Shown here piece by piece: positions 42,810 through 51,492 of a stretch of DNA of 64,000 nucleotides (position 1 is the first letter of the stretch; each line of letters opens with the position of its first letter). The notes beneath the pieces were generated by a model that did not search any database, had not been told where the DNA came from, and worked only from the letters and a program-made list of their open reading frames with translations. Made by a program: the position numbers and the translations under genes. The DNA is from Saprospiraceae bacterium (GTDB taxonomy: Bacteria > Bacteroidota > Bacteroidia > Chitinophagales > Saprospiraceae): positions 38,866 to 102,865 of the forward strand of contig JALHLK010000012.1 in NCBI GenBank assembly GCA_022844565.1. Direction: 5' to 3'.

Positions 42810-45800
42810 TTAGAATTTAAAATTCAAACCAAAAAGAATGGTTTTTAAAGAAGGTTGTAGACCAAAATCAACGCCATAGTTTGCATCACCTGGGCTGGTA
42901 GTAAGAGATTGCTCAGGGTCATATCCTGTGTATTCTGAAAATGTCAAAAAGTTGTCGAATGTGACAAAAGCTCTGATGGAATTGACGAGTTTATTTATAT
43001 GGCCTAATGTGGTGGGAACATTATAAGCAAGGGTAATTGTCCTGAATCTAAAATAAGAAGCATCTTCTAAAAATCGGGTACTTGTCAAAAAATTATATCC
43101 TGCTGCTCCATATCCCGTATGAACACCTCTGCGAACAGGTCGTGGCATGGTATTACTTGTGCCCGGTCCATTCCAATAATTGTTTGCAGCAAATTTACTA
43201 ATTCCAAAAAATTGTTCAACCGTTGTACCATCTAAAAGTCTTGTATTCGAAAATGCGTTGCCAAGGTGGTCTGTCCCTTCAGTACCATTCACACCTTTCC
43301 ATGAAGCCATTACCATATTTCCAACTGAAAATTGAGAAAATATATTCAACTCAAGTCCTTTATATGAAAATTCAGAAGTAATGCCTCCAAAATAATCAGG
43401 AATGGCTTTACCAACATTCATTCGATCCGCATCAGAAATGTCACCGTCACCATTTACATCTGTGTATATTACATCACCAGCTCTTACGCCTTTAGCCAAT
43501 AATTTCTCAGGTACTTCAGAATCATTTTGATAAATACCTGTTTGCTTAAACATGTAAAAAGTACTAATGGGTTGACCTACAATCAAGGCATGCATTTGGC
43601 CTCCAAATAATCCACTTCCAGATGCAGGGACAATCAATGTTTGAACGTCATCTAGTAAGGATACCAATTTGTTTTTAACAAATGATATATTCCCTGATAA
43701 ATCCCATTTAAAGTCTTTGTCCACTATTCTGCCAGAAAGTGACAACTCTATCCCTCTGTTTTGTACTGTACCAATATTGGCAGCTACAGTAGAAAATCCT
43801 GATGTAGACTGAATAGGTTTGTTATAAAGAAGATCAGTTGTTTTTTGCTGGAATACATCTACCGTAAGGTTCAATTTGTTTTTAATCAACCCAGCATCGA
43901 TACCAAAGTTAATTTGCTGTGCTTTTTCCCATGTAAGATTTTGACCAATTTGCGATAGTGCAAATCCAGACTGTCCATTGTAAGAGTTGGTTCCTGCCGT
44001 TATAAGTGATCGAGAAGCAAAATTTCCAACACCTGATATACTTCCCGTCACCCCAAAACTCGCTCTAAGTTTTAAATCGTTTACGACATTTTGGTTTTTA
44101 AGAAAGTTTTCGTTGCCTAATAACCAAGCAGCCGAGACGGATGGAAAAGTTCCATACCGTTGTTCAGGTGAAAATTTAGATGCTCCATCTGTCCTTATGC
44201 TGGCGTTTAACATATATTTATTTTGATAAGCCAAATTGATTCTTCCAATATAAGATTCTAGCGCAAAGGCATTAAATCCAATACCTGATGCATAAATATT
44301 CGGACCGGCATTGATTAATCCAAAGTTACTAGAAGGAAAAGCTCCATTTGCATAGTTGTCACTCAGCGCACCGAAATCTTCGCTACTTAATTTTTCAAAA
44401 GAATGACCTGCAAGTATACTATATTCTAAATCATCAACTTGATTTGTATATTGGAATAAGTTTTCTATGATATAACGTAAATCTGTATTTTTATTTTGGG
44501 CAATTGCTCCCCACCCTGCACTCTGAGCACGTGCCACCATGCTTTCGGTAATAGTCTTCTTTTCATCAAAAAAAGAACCAAAAGATTTAATTGAAGGCGT
44601 ATATTTAAAACCTTTGAATGGTTTGATGTCAAGGCTTATGGTACCTATACCTTCATACCTACTTGATGTCCAGTCCTCCTCGTTGATTAACATTAATGGG
44701 TTATGTCTTATCAGTTGTACACCATTCACTTTATAAGCACCTGTCGAGGTAAAAGGGCTGTACCAAGGTTGTTCCTCCCTAGCGGTTCTCAATATTTTTA
44801 ACCCACTATTCTCTTCCTCCAATAGGACTCTGTCTGTAAGATTCAACGATAAGTTGGTGTTCAATTTTATATAGGGACTTATTTCGTGGCCAACTTTGAT
44901 TCGAAAAGAATACTGATCGTAATTACTCTTCAGAAATATTCCTTCTTGGTTAAAAACTCCAAATGAAGTGTAAAATGAAGTTTTATCATTGCCACCACTT
45001 AAGGATAGGTTATGATTAAAAGATTTAGCGCTTGATCTAGATATAACTTTTGTCCAGTCCGTTTCTTCAATCTGATCTGTTGGAGGTGCATAAAATTTTA
45101 AAGACGTACCTCTTTGTTTATTATGATTATCCACAGCAAGTTGCATAACATTGCTATATTCTTGAGAGTTAGCCATTTCGATATCATTGGCAATTGTACC
45201 TGTACCCATCCATGAATCCAGTGATATGGATGTTTTACCTGACTTACCTGACTTGGTAGTAATGAGTATTACACCACTGTTAGCCCTACTCCCATAGATA
45301 GCCGCAGCTGATGCGTCTTTGAGTACCTCCATTGACTCAATGTCATTCGGATTGATATTAGGGTATCCGCCTTCATTGGGCACTCCATCCACGACATAAA
45401 GTGGAGCACTTGATCCGCTAATTGAACCCACCCCCCTAATCAGTACGACTGGCTTTGCCCCAGGAACACCAGATGGACTTACAATATTAACACCAGATGT
45501 TCTTCCTTGCAACATCCTGACTGGATTATAACCTGCTCCCTGATCTATATCTTCCATCTTTACCGAAGAAATGGCAGTCGAAATTTTTTGTTTATTTTGT
45601 ATACCATATCCTACCACGATTACTTCGTTTAGTGCGTTTCCTTCTTTCAAAACAATATCTATAACAGTTCTTCCTCCAATGGCAACAACTTGCTCCTGAT
45701 ACCCAACATAACTCACCCGTAAGTTTTCATTTTTGAACTCGTCTTCTAGGCCGAGGGTATACTTGCCATTTACATCAGAAATAGATCCAATAGATGAACC

Positions 45801-46301
45801 ATCTAACATGATGGTCGCTCCGGCAAGAGGTTGGTTTTTGTCATCTGTCACAGTACCACTAATAATAAATCGGGCCACTATTTCCTTTGTGTTCTGATCT
45901 AAATAGGTGTCTTCTTTTAAGTTTTGTTGTAAGCCAATTCTTTTATCGATCTTTTTTAATAAAACACGCGATCCGACCACTTCATAAGAAATTTGTAATG
46001 GATTCAATAGTTTTGGCAACACAATGGATAGTCTTTCAGACACTACGCTAAGGCTCACTTTTTCCGTATTTTTAACGGCTATATTACTAAAAATGAACTT
46101 TACCGTAGTCTGTCTTTCAATTTCAGAAAGAACATCTCCGAATTCAACAGCTTTAACATTGATAGAAACTGATTGATTCAAAACATTCTGATTAGTACGC
46201 TTGTTGGCGAATAAATTTGATCCTATAAAGACCATCAGTATAAGCTGAATCAACTTAAAATTGATATTGTATTTAATACTTGTGTAAAAATTAAATTTCA
46301 T
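42810..46301 (-). CDS. SusC/RagA TonB-dependent transporter with N-terminal STN signalling domain
   Basis: This is a 1163-residue full-length transporter. It has a signal region, an STN domain (about 45-115, SVSINVKAVEFGDVLSEIER ... RVLLKK), a CarboxypepD_reg-like beta domain (FIISGTVTDDKNQPLAGATI) and a TonB box region. The plug (PVRMLQGRTSGVNIVSPSGV; VLKDASAAAIYGSRANSGVI) and the beta-barrel follow, ending in LFGLNFKF. The STN domain marks transporters that signal to a FecR anti-sigma factor, and the FecR and ECF sigma genes are indeed directly upstream. Import of substrate is thus coupled to transcription of the locus. Confidence 0.97.
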   Translation of the reverse strand: MKFNFYTSIKYNINFKLIQLILMVFIGSNLFANKRTNQNVLNQSVSINVKAVEFGDVLSEIERQTTVKFIFSNIAVKNTEKVSLSVVSERLSIVLPKLLNPLQISYEVVGSRVLLKKIDKRIGLQQNLKEDTYLDQNTKEIVARFIISGTVTDDKNQPLAGATIMLDGSSIGSISDVNGKYTLGLEDEFKNENLRVSYVGYQEQVVAIGGRTVIDIVLKEGNALNEVIVVGYGIQNKQKISTAISSVKMEDIDQGAGYNPVRMLQGRTSGVNIVSPSGVPGAKPVVLIRGVGSISGSSAPLYVVDGVPNEGGYPNINPNDIESMEVLKDASAAAIYGSRANSGVILITTKSGKSGKTSISLDSWMGTGTIANDIEMANSQEYSNVMQLAVDNHNKQRGTSLKFYAPPTDQIEETDWTKVISRSSAKSFNHNLSLSGGNDKTSFYTSFGVFNQEGIFLKSNYDQYSFRIKVGHEISPYIKLNTNLSLNLTDRVLLEEENSGLKILRTAREEQPWYSPFTSTGAYKVNGVQLIRHNPLMLINEEDWTSSRYEGIGTISLDIKPFKGFKYTPSIKSFGSFFDEKKTITESMVARAQSAGWGAIAQNKNTDLRYIIENLFQYTNQVDDLEYSILAGHSFEKLSSEDFGALSDNYANGAFPSSNFGLINAGPNIYASGIGFNAFALESYIGRINLAYQNKYMLNASIRTDGASKFSPEQRYGTFPSVSAAWLLGNENFLKNQNVVNDLKLRASFGVTGSISGVGNFASRSLITAGTNSYNGQSGFALSQIGQNLTWEKAQQINFGIDAGLIKNKLNLTVDVFQQKTTDLLYNKPIQSTSGFSTVAANIGTVQNRGIELSLSGRIVDKDFKWDLSGNISFVKNKLVSLLDDVQTLIVPASGSGLFGGQMHALIVGQPISTFYMFKQTGIYQNDSEVPEKLLAKGVRAGDVIYTDVNGDGDISDADRMNVGKAIPDYFGGITSEFSYKGLELNIFSQFSVGNMVMASWKGVNGTEGTDHLGNAFSNTRLLDGTTVEQFFGISKFAANNYWNGPGTSNTMPRPVRRGVHTGYGAAGYNFLTSTRFLEDASYFRFRTITLAYNVPTTLGHINKLVNSIRAFVTFDNFLTFSEYTGYDPEQSLTTSPGDANYGVDFGLQPSLKTILFGLNFKF

Positions 46302-46551
46302 TTGTATAAGTTTTGTTTTTTTAATAACTTTTTTAAATAATTGTATTTGGCAATTTTATTTCATACTTTTTGACCATTCCCATTTTATCATTCTGTAAAA
46401 ACTTCAATGATCATGGATCAAAATAGCGTTGAAAAGGTTTAGCTCATTTATCATTAATTTGGAAACTTCATCCGAGGAACATCGTCTTTATATTAGGGTA
46501 TTAATTTCAACCTATCATCTCAGTAGGTTCTAAAAAATAGGATGAAAAAAA

Positions 46552-47532
46552 TCAGCACCCCTTACTGAATATCAAAATCTTTGTCTCTTGTTTTTCATAA
46601 TATCCATTTATGGAGTTAGTAATAAAATATAATTGAGCATCCAAATCCAGATCATTTAAATCACCCGTAAAATCGCATCCTTTCAATTCATCTACGGGTA
46701 TGATTTCTACACCGTACATTTTTTCTAGCTTTTTTAACACCTCTGTAACTGATTCTTTTTTGAATAAGAAAGTTTCCACAGACTTGGGGGGTACTAAAAC
46801 CACAGGTTTATCTACAAGTGCAGTTTTTATTTCATTGGTTGTCTTTTCAAAAACTACTTTTTTATTGGGTGTAAGAAAAGCTTTTTGAGATATAACTTTT
46901 CCTTTACTATTTACGTCTGCTTTATATACAATCACTTTCCCACTGACCACAATCACCTCCGATATTTTTTCATGGTCATAAGACTTTACCGTAAAACTTG
47001 TACCCAATACTTTTGTCACCAAATTGCCCGCATATACAAAAAAAGGTTTTGAAGCGTTTCGCTTTACATCAAAGAAGCCCTCTCCTTTTAAATACACGAC
47101 TCTATTTTGTTGATCAAACTTTTCAGAAAAAGTCAAGGTACTATTGGGCTGCAAGTTGACAGTGGTGCCATCTTTGAGTGTAATCAGTTGAGCAACTGCC
47201 GTAGTATTCTTCATTTCAATTCCCCTGTAACTGTCCGGTTTTTGAATATCTGATCTCATATTATACCAGATAAATGCAGCGAGAAAGGACAAAAAAACTA
47301 CTGCTATTCCAATGTATTTATAATTAAAAAGCTTAATCTCTGTATTAAAGGATCGGTAGGTAATGTGTTTCCACATCTTGGTTTTTAGACTAGTCTCTTC
47401 ACTTTTGGATAGTACATCTGTGTGGGAAGGATGTTGTCTTTTTGTCCATTCATCCAAAAAAATATCTTCTTCTGGTGTTGTTTCACCTCGTAAATATTCT
47501 TCTAGCAATTTATCAAAATCGTATTGTGTCAT
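46552..47532 (-). CDS. FecR-family anti-sigma regulator
   Basis: The 326-residue protein has a cytoplasmic N-terminal helical region (YDFDKLLEEYLRGETTPEED), one membrane helix (YIGIAVVFLSFLAAFIWYN, about 72-90) and a periplasmic FecR domain (QLITLKDGTTVNLQPNSTLT ... GEGFFDV). The C-terminal DUF4974 (FLFKKESVTEVLKKLEKMYG) is typical of Bacteroidota. It holds the adjacent ECF sigma factor until the SusC STN domain signals substrate. The gene lies between sigma and susC with 40 and 250 bp gaps. Confidence 0.96.
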   Translation of the reverse strand: MTQYDFDKLLEEYLRGETTPEEDIFLDEWTKRQHPSHTDVLSKSEETSLKTKMWKHITYRSFNTEIKLFNYKYIGIAVVFLSFLAAFIWYNMRSDIQKPDSYRGIEMKNTTAVAQLITLKDGTTVNLQPNSTLTFSEKFDQQNRVVYLKGEGFFDVKRNASKPFFVYAGNLVTKVLGTSFTVKSYDHEKISEVIVVSGKVIVYKADVNSKGKVISQKAFLTPNKKVVFEKTTNEIKTALVDKPVVLVPPKSVETFLFKKESVTEVLKKLEKMYGVEIIPVDELKGCDFTGDLNDLDLDAQLYFITNSINGYYEKQETKILIFSKGC

Positions 47533-47572
47533 TTTTTGTTGAATTTAAAATTATAAAGGTTTACCACCTCAA

Positions 47573-48133
47573 TTAATTAGCGTTAAAATTGAATGTGTTG
47601 AGCTCAGCTTTTAGGACTTTTAGCGACTTAGTAATGTGGTACTCTACCGCTTTTTCAGAAAGATTCAAATATCCTGCAATTTCTTTCACCGATTTTTTGT
47701 CATACCTGCTCATTTTGAAAACTTCAACTGTTTTTTCAGGTAATGTTTTCATCGCGTTTTCTACCGCTTTTTGCAAATCTGAATAATTGATAATATCTTC
47801 GGCAGACGTTGTAGCGTATATTTCCTGAAAAATCAGATATTCTTGGAATTTACGCAAGTTGATCATAGACTTAATATGCGCTAAAGCCAAATACTTAACC
47901 GAAACCATCAGATAAGTTGACAAATTTCTGATATTTGAATCGTGTCTTTTCTTCCAAAGATTTTCAAATAAATTTTGAATTAAATCTTCTGCTTCTTCTT
48001 TTTTGCCAATCTGATTGTGTGCAAACAAATAAAGCTTTAGCCAATATCGATGATAGATTTCCTCAAAAGCTCTTTTATCATCTGCCTTCATTAATGGCAC
48101 TAAATCCTCGTCATTTAATTTTTTGTAACCCAC
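47573..48133 (-). CDS. ECF RNA polymerase sigma factor (SusCD-linked, FecI-like)
   Basis: The 186-residue protein has sigma region 2 (AFEEIYHRYWLKLYLFAHNQ; EAEDLIQNLFENLW) and region 4 (TLPEKTVEVFKMSRYDKKSV; IAGYLNLSEKAVEYHITKSL). This is the standard layout of Bacteroidota ECF factors controlled by FecR. It is the first gene of the regulatory pair and should direct transcription of the downstream susC-susD-GDPD genes when released. No promoter consensus for it was recognised in the 0.4-kb upstream spacer. Confidence 0.95.
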   Translation of the reverse strand: MGYKKLNDEDLVPLMKADDKRAFEEIYHRYWLKLYLFAHNQIGKKEEAEDLIQNLFENLWKKRHDSNIRNLSTYLMVSVKYLALAHIKSMINLRKFQEYLIFQEIYATTSAEDIINYSDLQKAVENAMKTLPEKTVEVFKMSRYDKKSVKEIAGYLNLSEKAVEYHITKSLKVLKAELNTFNFNAN

Positions 48134-48308
48134 TATGATTTAACTTTATTAATTTGAATACACATAAGTGAGATAATAATAGATAATCCCTAAACTTAAA
48201 TAACAATATTTTTATAAATTATTTAATTTTCTAAAATAATTGCAACAAAATTTCGACTAAAACATTGATAATTAACACATTATGAAAAAACTAAATAATA
48301 AAAAATTC

Positions 48309-48388
48309 TATGCGATCCTTCCGATCTATGCAATCTTTGCTTCCTATGAAATAATTACGCCCCAATCCTTTTTTGCCTTCCTTTAGGC
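48309..48388. repeat. 9-bp minisatellite (TATGCRAYC) with attached conserved tail, copy 1
   Basis: Units TATGCGATC, CTTCCGATC, TATGCAATC, TTTGCTTCC and TATGAAAT are followed by AATTACGCCCCAATCC and a TTTTTTGCC...TTTAGG tail that recurs at 50838 and 51270. It is the main content of the 48134-48541 spacer, which otherwise shows no gene, terminator or promoter box. Confidence 0.65.
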
Positions 48389-48541
48389 TGTAGGATATTT
48401 ATTCAGCAGGCTAAAGGATCGATATCTGCTATCAAGCTATCATCATCCTAATAAAAAAATAGTGCTCCTCTTTAATATTTTACAATTTTTTATCTATTTT
48501 CACATGTTAATAATGTATTTCATCTAAATAATGGGAATAAT

Positions 48542-49042
48542 ATGAATAGAAGAGAATCGTTAAAACTCATTCCAGCACTCGGTATAGCTTCAATATGGCT
48601 TACCAATTGTGGTACAAAATACGTAGAGGGCTTTACCAATCTAAAACTTAGTGAGGAAGATATCAAAATTATCAGTGCGATCAAACAATCCATTCTACCA
48701 ATCAAGGAAGAAGTGAATGCTAGCAAGTCCACAGATTTTGTACTAAAATATGCAGATCAGATTATTAGTACAAGTAAGCGTAATACTTTTGTTTCCGGTT
48801 TTCAAGCATTGAAGTCAAAACTAAAAGGTGAGCTGCAATATAAGGTTTCTGAATTAACACCTGATGTCATTCAAAACTTTTGGAATGATGCAGCAAAATC
48901 TTCAGAACTCATAGAAGGATTCTTGTCCACTATAAAAAAAGGTGCGGTACATTATTATAAAACAGAAGAACCTTATATGACCAATCTCGTGGGTTATAAA
49001 TTGGTGCCTGGAGAATTTCAAGGATGTGTAAAAATTAGTTAA
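48542..49042 (+). CDS. Gluconate 2-dehydrogenase subunit 3 family protein
   Basis: This 166-residue exported protein has an N-terminal twin-arginine-like start (MNRRESLKLIPALGIASIWL) with a possible lipobox (WLTNC). It has the helical Gluconate_2-dh3 pattern (LSEEDIKIISAIKQSILPIK ... FLSTIKKGAVHYYKTEEPY), ending LVGYKLVPGEFQGC. It is the small maturation or export partner of the flavin-dependent dehydrogenase encoded 2 bp downstream, which has no signal of its own and probably hitch-hikes through the Tat pathway. Confidence 0.9.
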   Translation: MNRRESLKLIPALGIASIWLTNCGTKYVEGFTNLKLSEEDIKIISAIKQSILPIKEEVNASKSTDFVLKYADQIISTSKRNTFVSGFQALKSKLKGELQYKVSELTPDVIQNFWNDAAKSSELIEGFLSTIKKGAVHYYKTEEPYMTNLVGYKLVPGEFQGCVKIS

Positions 49043-49044
49043 AT

Positions 49045-50718
49045 ATGGAGTATGATGTAATTGTTGTAGGTGGCGGTATGACTGGAAGTTGGGCTGCAAA
49101 AGAGTTTTGTGATGCAGGCTTAAAGACACTGATATTAGAAAGAGGTAGAGATGTGCAGCACAATGTAGATTACCCCACGACCAACCTCAATCCATGGCAA
49201 ATGGAAAATCGTGGTTTGCTCCCAGAAGACCTTTTGGAGCAGAATCCTATAGCCGCTAAGTGCTATGCATTCAGAGAAGATACACAACATTTCTTTTCAA
49301 AAGATGCCGATCATCCTTATGTACAAACAAAACCTTTTGATTGGATAAAACCATATCAAGTAGGTGGCAGGTCGCTACTTTGGGCACGTCAAGTACAAAG
49401 ATGGAGCGATTATGATTTTGAAGGTCCAAAAAGAGATAATTATGCTGTCGACTGGCCGATAAGGTACAAAGACATTGCTCCTTGGTATGACAAAGTAGAA
49501 CATTTCATAGGCGTATCTGGCAATAAAGATGGCATTGACGTCATACCTGATGGTGACTTCTTAAAGCCCCTACCCTTCTCTTGTGGCGAACAGTTTTTAG
49601 TAGATTTTATAAAGCAAAACTATACGGATAGACATCTCGTGTATTCGCGTATTGCCCACCTTACCGAAGTAAGAGATATCCATAGGCAACAAGGTCGAGG
49701 CCTTTGCCAAAATAGAACCGTCTGTGAGCGAGGGTGCCCTTTTGGAGCCTACTTCAGTGCTAACTCATCCACTATTCCATGGGCTAAAAAAACTGGCAAC
49801 TTAACCATCATTCCCAATGCTGTAGTAAAATCTGTAGTATACGATGATACACTCAAAAAAGCAACAGGCGTAGAATATGTAGATGCTGAATCTAAAGAAA
49901 CTAAATTGGTCAATGCAAAAATCATCTTCCTCAATGCAGGTACACTTAATACCAACTTAGTACTCCTCAATTCAAAATCAACACGCTTCCCCAATGGATT
50001 GGGCAATGATAATGGCCTTCTAGGTAAAAATGTTATTTTCCATAACTACCGCGCACGTGTATCGGCCACCTACACAGGTGATAAAGACTTCTCCTATGTA
50101 GGTAGAAAACCAGCAGCACTTTATATGCCAAGGTTTAAAAACTTAAAAGCTTCTACAGAGACTTTCAAAAGAGGATATGCCATCTATGTGAGCTTGGACA
50201 AAGGAAAATACGCCAACGAAGATGGTGTAGGCCACACACTTGCCAAAAACCTAGATGAACTAAAATATGGAGATTGGAATATTTTTGCCATGATGATGGG
50301 CGAGACTTTAGCAAAAGAAAACAATCAAGTCACCTTACATCCGGAGCTCAAAGATCAATGGGGTATCCCACAATTGGCAATCGATGTAGATTATGATGAA
50401 AATGACAAAGCCATGATGGAGGATTTTTATAAAGAAACCTTTGCCATGTTTGAGAAAGCAAAATTAGAAAACATTACAAAGATCGACACGGAGCAAGCAC
50501 CTGGTTTAGATATACACGAAATGGGCGGAGTCAGAATGGGTACAGACCCAAATACAAGTCTACTTAATGGGTGGAATCAAATGCACTTATGTGATAATGT
50601 CTATGTATCTGATGGGGCCTGCATGCCTACTGTATCTTGTCAAAATCCGTCACTTACTTTTATGGCACTGACAGCAAGGGCTGCTAATCATGCGGTAGAG
50701 CAGATGAAATTGTCATAA
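49045..50718 (+). CDS. GMC-type FAD-dependent dehydrogenase (gluconate 2-dehydrogenase-like large subunit)
   Basis: The 557-residue flavoprotein has an N-terminal dinucleotide-binding motif (VIVVGGGMTGSWAAKEF), the GMC segment VGGRSLLWARQVQRW, a cysteine-containing CQNRTVCERGCPFGAY block and the C-terminal active-site region (HEMGGVRMGTDPN; CMPTVSCQNPSLTFMALTAR). These enzymes oxidise sugars or sugar acids and pass electrons to a membrane cytochrome. It forms a two-gene operon with the subunit-3 gene. No cytochrome subunit gene is adjacent; the cytochrome-c protein at 33220 is too far away to link confidently. Confidence 0.93.
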   Translation: MEYDVIVVGGGMTGSWAAKEFCDAGLKTLILERGRDVQHNVDYPTTNLNPWQMENRGLLPEDLLEQNPIAAKCYAFREDTQHFFSKDADHPYVQTKPFDWIKPYQVGGRSLLWARQVQRWSDYDFEGPKRDNYAVDWPIRYKDIAPWYDKVEHFIGVSGNKDGIDVIPDGDFLKPLPFSCGEQFLVDFIKQNYTDRHLVYSRIAHLTEVRDIHRQQGRGLCQNRTVCERGCPFGAYFSANSSTIPWAKKTGNLTIIPNAVVKSVVYDDTLKKATGVEYVDAESKETKLVNAKIIFLNAGTLNTNLVLLNSKSTRFPNGLGNDNGLLGKNVIFHNYRARVSATYTGDKDFSYVGRKPAALYMPRFKNLKASTETFKRGYAIYVSLDKGKYANEDGVGHTLAKNLDELKYGDWNIFAMMMGETLAKENNQVTLHPELKDQWGIPQLAIDVDYDENDKAMMEDFYKETFAMFEKAKLENITKIDTEQAPGLDIHEMGGVRMGTDPNTSLLNGWNQMHLCDNVYVSDGACMPTVSCQNPSLTFMALTARAANHAVEQMKLS

Positions 50719-50724
50719 GGAAAG

Positions 50725-50899
50725 TTGGAGTGAAGATAAATGGGCTATTAGCTTGTTAGTCTTTAGTCTTTAGCTTAAATAATCTATTCAATATAATCCA
50801 ACTATGCGACCTACGCAATCTCTGCCACCTATGCAATAATTTCGCCCCCAATCCTTTTTTACCTTCCTTTAGGATCGAGGTAAAGCAAAAAAGCTTAAA
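50725..50899. repeat. Segmental duplication, copy 1, with 9-bp minisatellite (50803-50837)
   Basis: Sequence from TTGGAGTGAAGATAAATGGG through TTAGTCTTTAG repeats, four TATGCRAYC-type units and the AGGATCGAGGTAAAGC tail recurs at 51147-51330. Copy 1 stops at the inserted element, with TTAAA at 50895-50899. Confidence 0.8.
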
Positions 50900-51136
50900 C
50901 CCAGATTACGCATTGGACTTTTTTCGAAAGGAAATTAGGCAAAATAGTAGTGAAGCACATGAGCTGCGTAAAAAATTGATATCCGAAATATCAATTTAGC
51001 AGCGAACTAAAACCAACTGGATTTTAGCTTCTCCAATAATTTTTGCAGCCTTAGCTGAATAAAGACGGAAAATTGAGTACTGAAACTAATATGAAGCATA
51101 ATTTTCTTGCAGTTAATTTCTAATGCGTAATCTGGG
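50900..51136. mobile_element. TTAAA-flanked structured element, copy B2
   Basis: The 237-bp unit has inverted ends CCCAGATTACGCATTGGA and TCTAATGCGTAATCTGGG. TTAAA lies directly on both sides (50895-50899, 51137-51141). Internal hairpins are AAATTGATAT/ATATCAATTT (50973-50997) and CTAAAA/TTTTAG (51007-51027). The uninterrupted target survives at 51326 (GCTTAAAATGTAAAG), proving a 5-bp target duplication. Confidence 0.88.
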
Positions 51137-51146
51137 TTAAAATGTA

Positions 51147-51330
51147 AAGTTGAGGTAAAGATAAATGGGCTATTGGCTTGTTAGTCTTTAGTCTTTAGTC
51201 TTTAGCTTAAATAATTTATTCAATATAAACCAACTATGCAACCTATGCAATCTATGCCACCTATGCAATAATTACGTCCCAATCCTTTTTTGCCCTCCTT
51301 TAGGATCGAGGTAAAGCAAAAAAGCTTAAA
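51147..51330. repeat. Segmental duplication, copy 2, with 9-bp minisatellite (51235-51269) and empty insertion site
   Basis: Matches 50725-50899 closely, including three tandem TAGTCTTT units and the TATGCAACC/TATGCAATC/TATGCCACC array. Beyond it, the start of a third partial copy runs to about 51370. Confidence 0.8.
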
Positions 51331-51392
51331 ATGTAAAGTTGGAGTGAAGATAAATGGGCTATGGCTATTAGTCCTTAGCTAAAATTATATAA

Positions 51393-51491
51393 GCAATCTT
51401 TGCTAACTATACAATAATCTTTGCTATCTATGCCACCCATACAGTCTTTGCGATCTATGCTACCTATGCAATCTATGCGATCGTTGCGACC
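51393..51491. repeat. Longest TATGCRAYC minisatellite array
   Basis: About ten degenerate 9-bp units (TTTGCTATC, TATGCCACC, TTTGCGATC, TATGCTACC, TATGCAATC, TATGCGATC, GTTGCGACC) run up to the stop codon of the phosphodiester glycosidase gene. Confidence 0.75.
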
Positions 51492-51492
51492 T

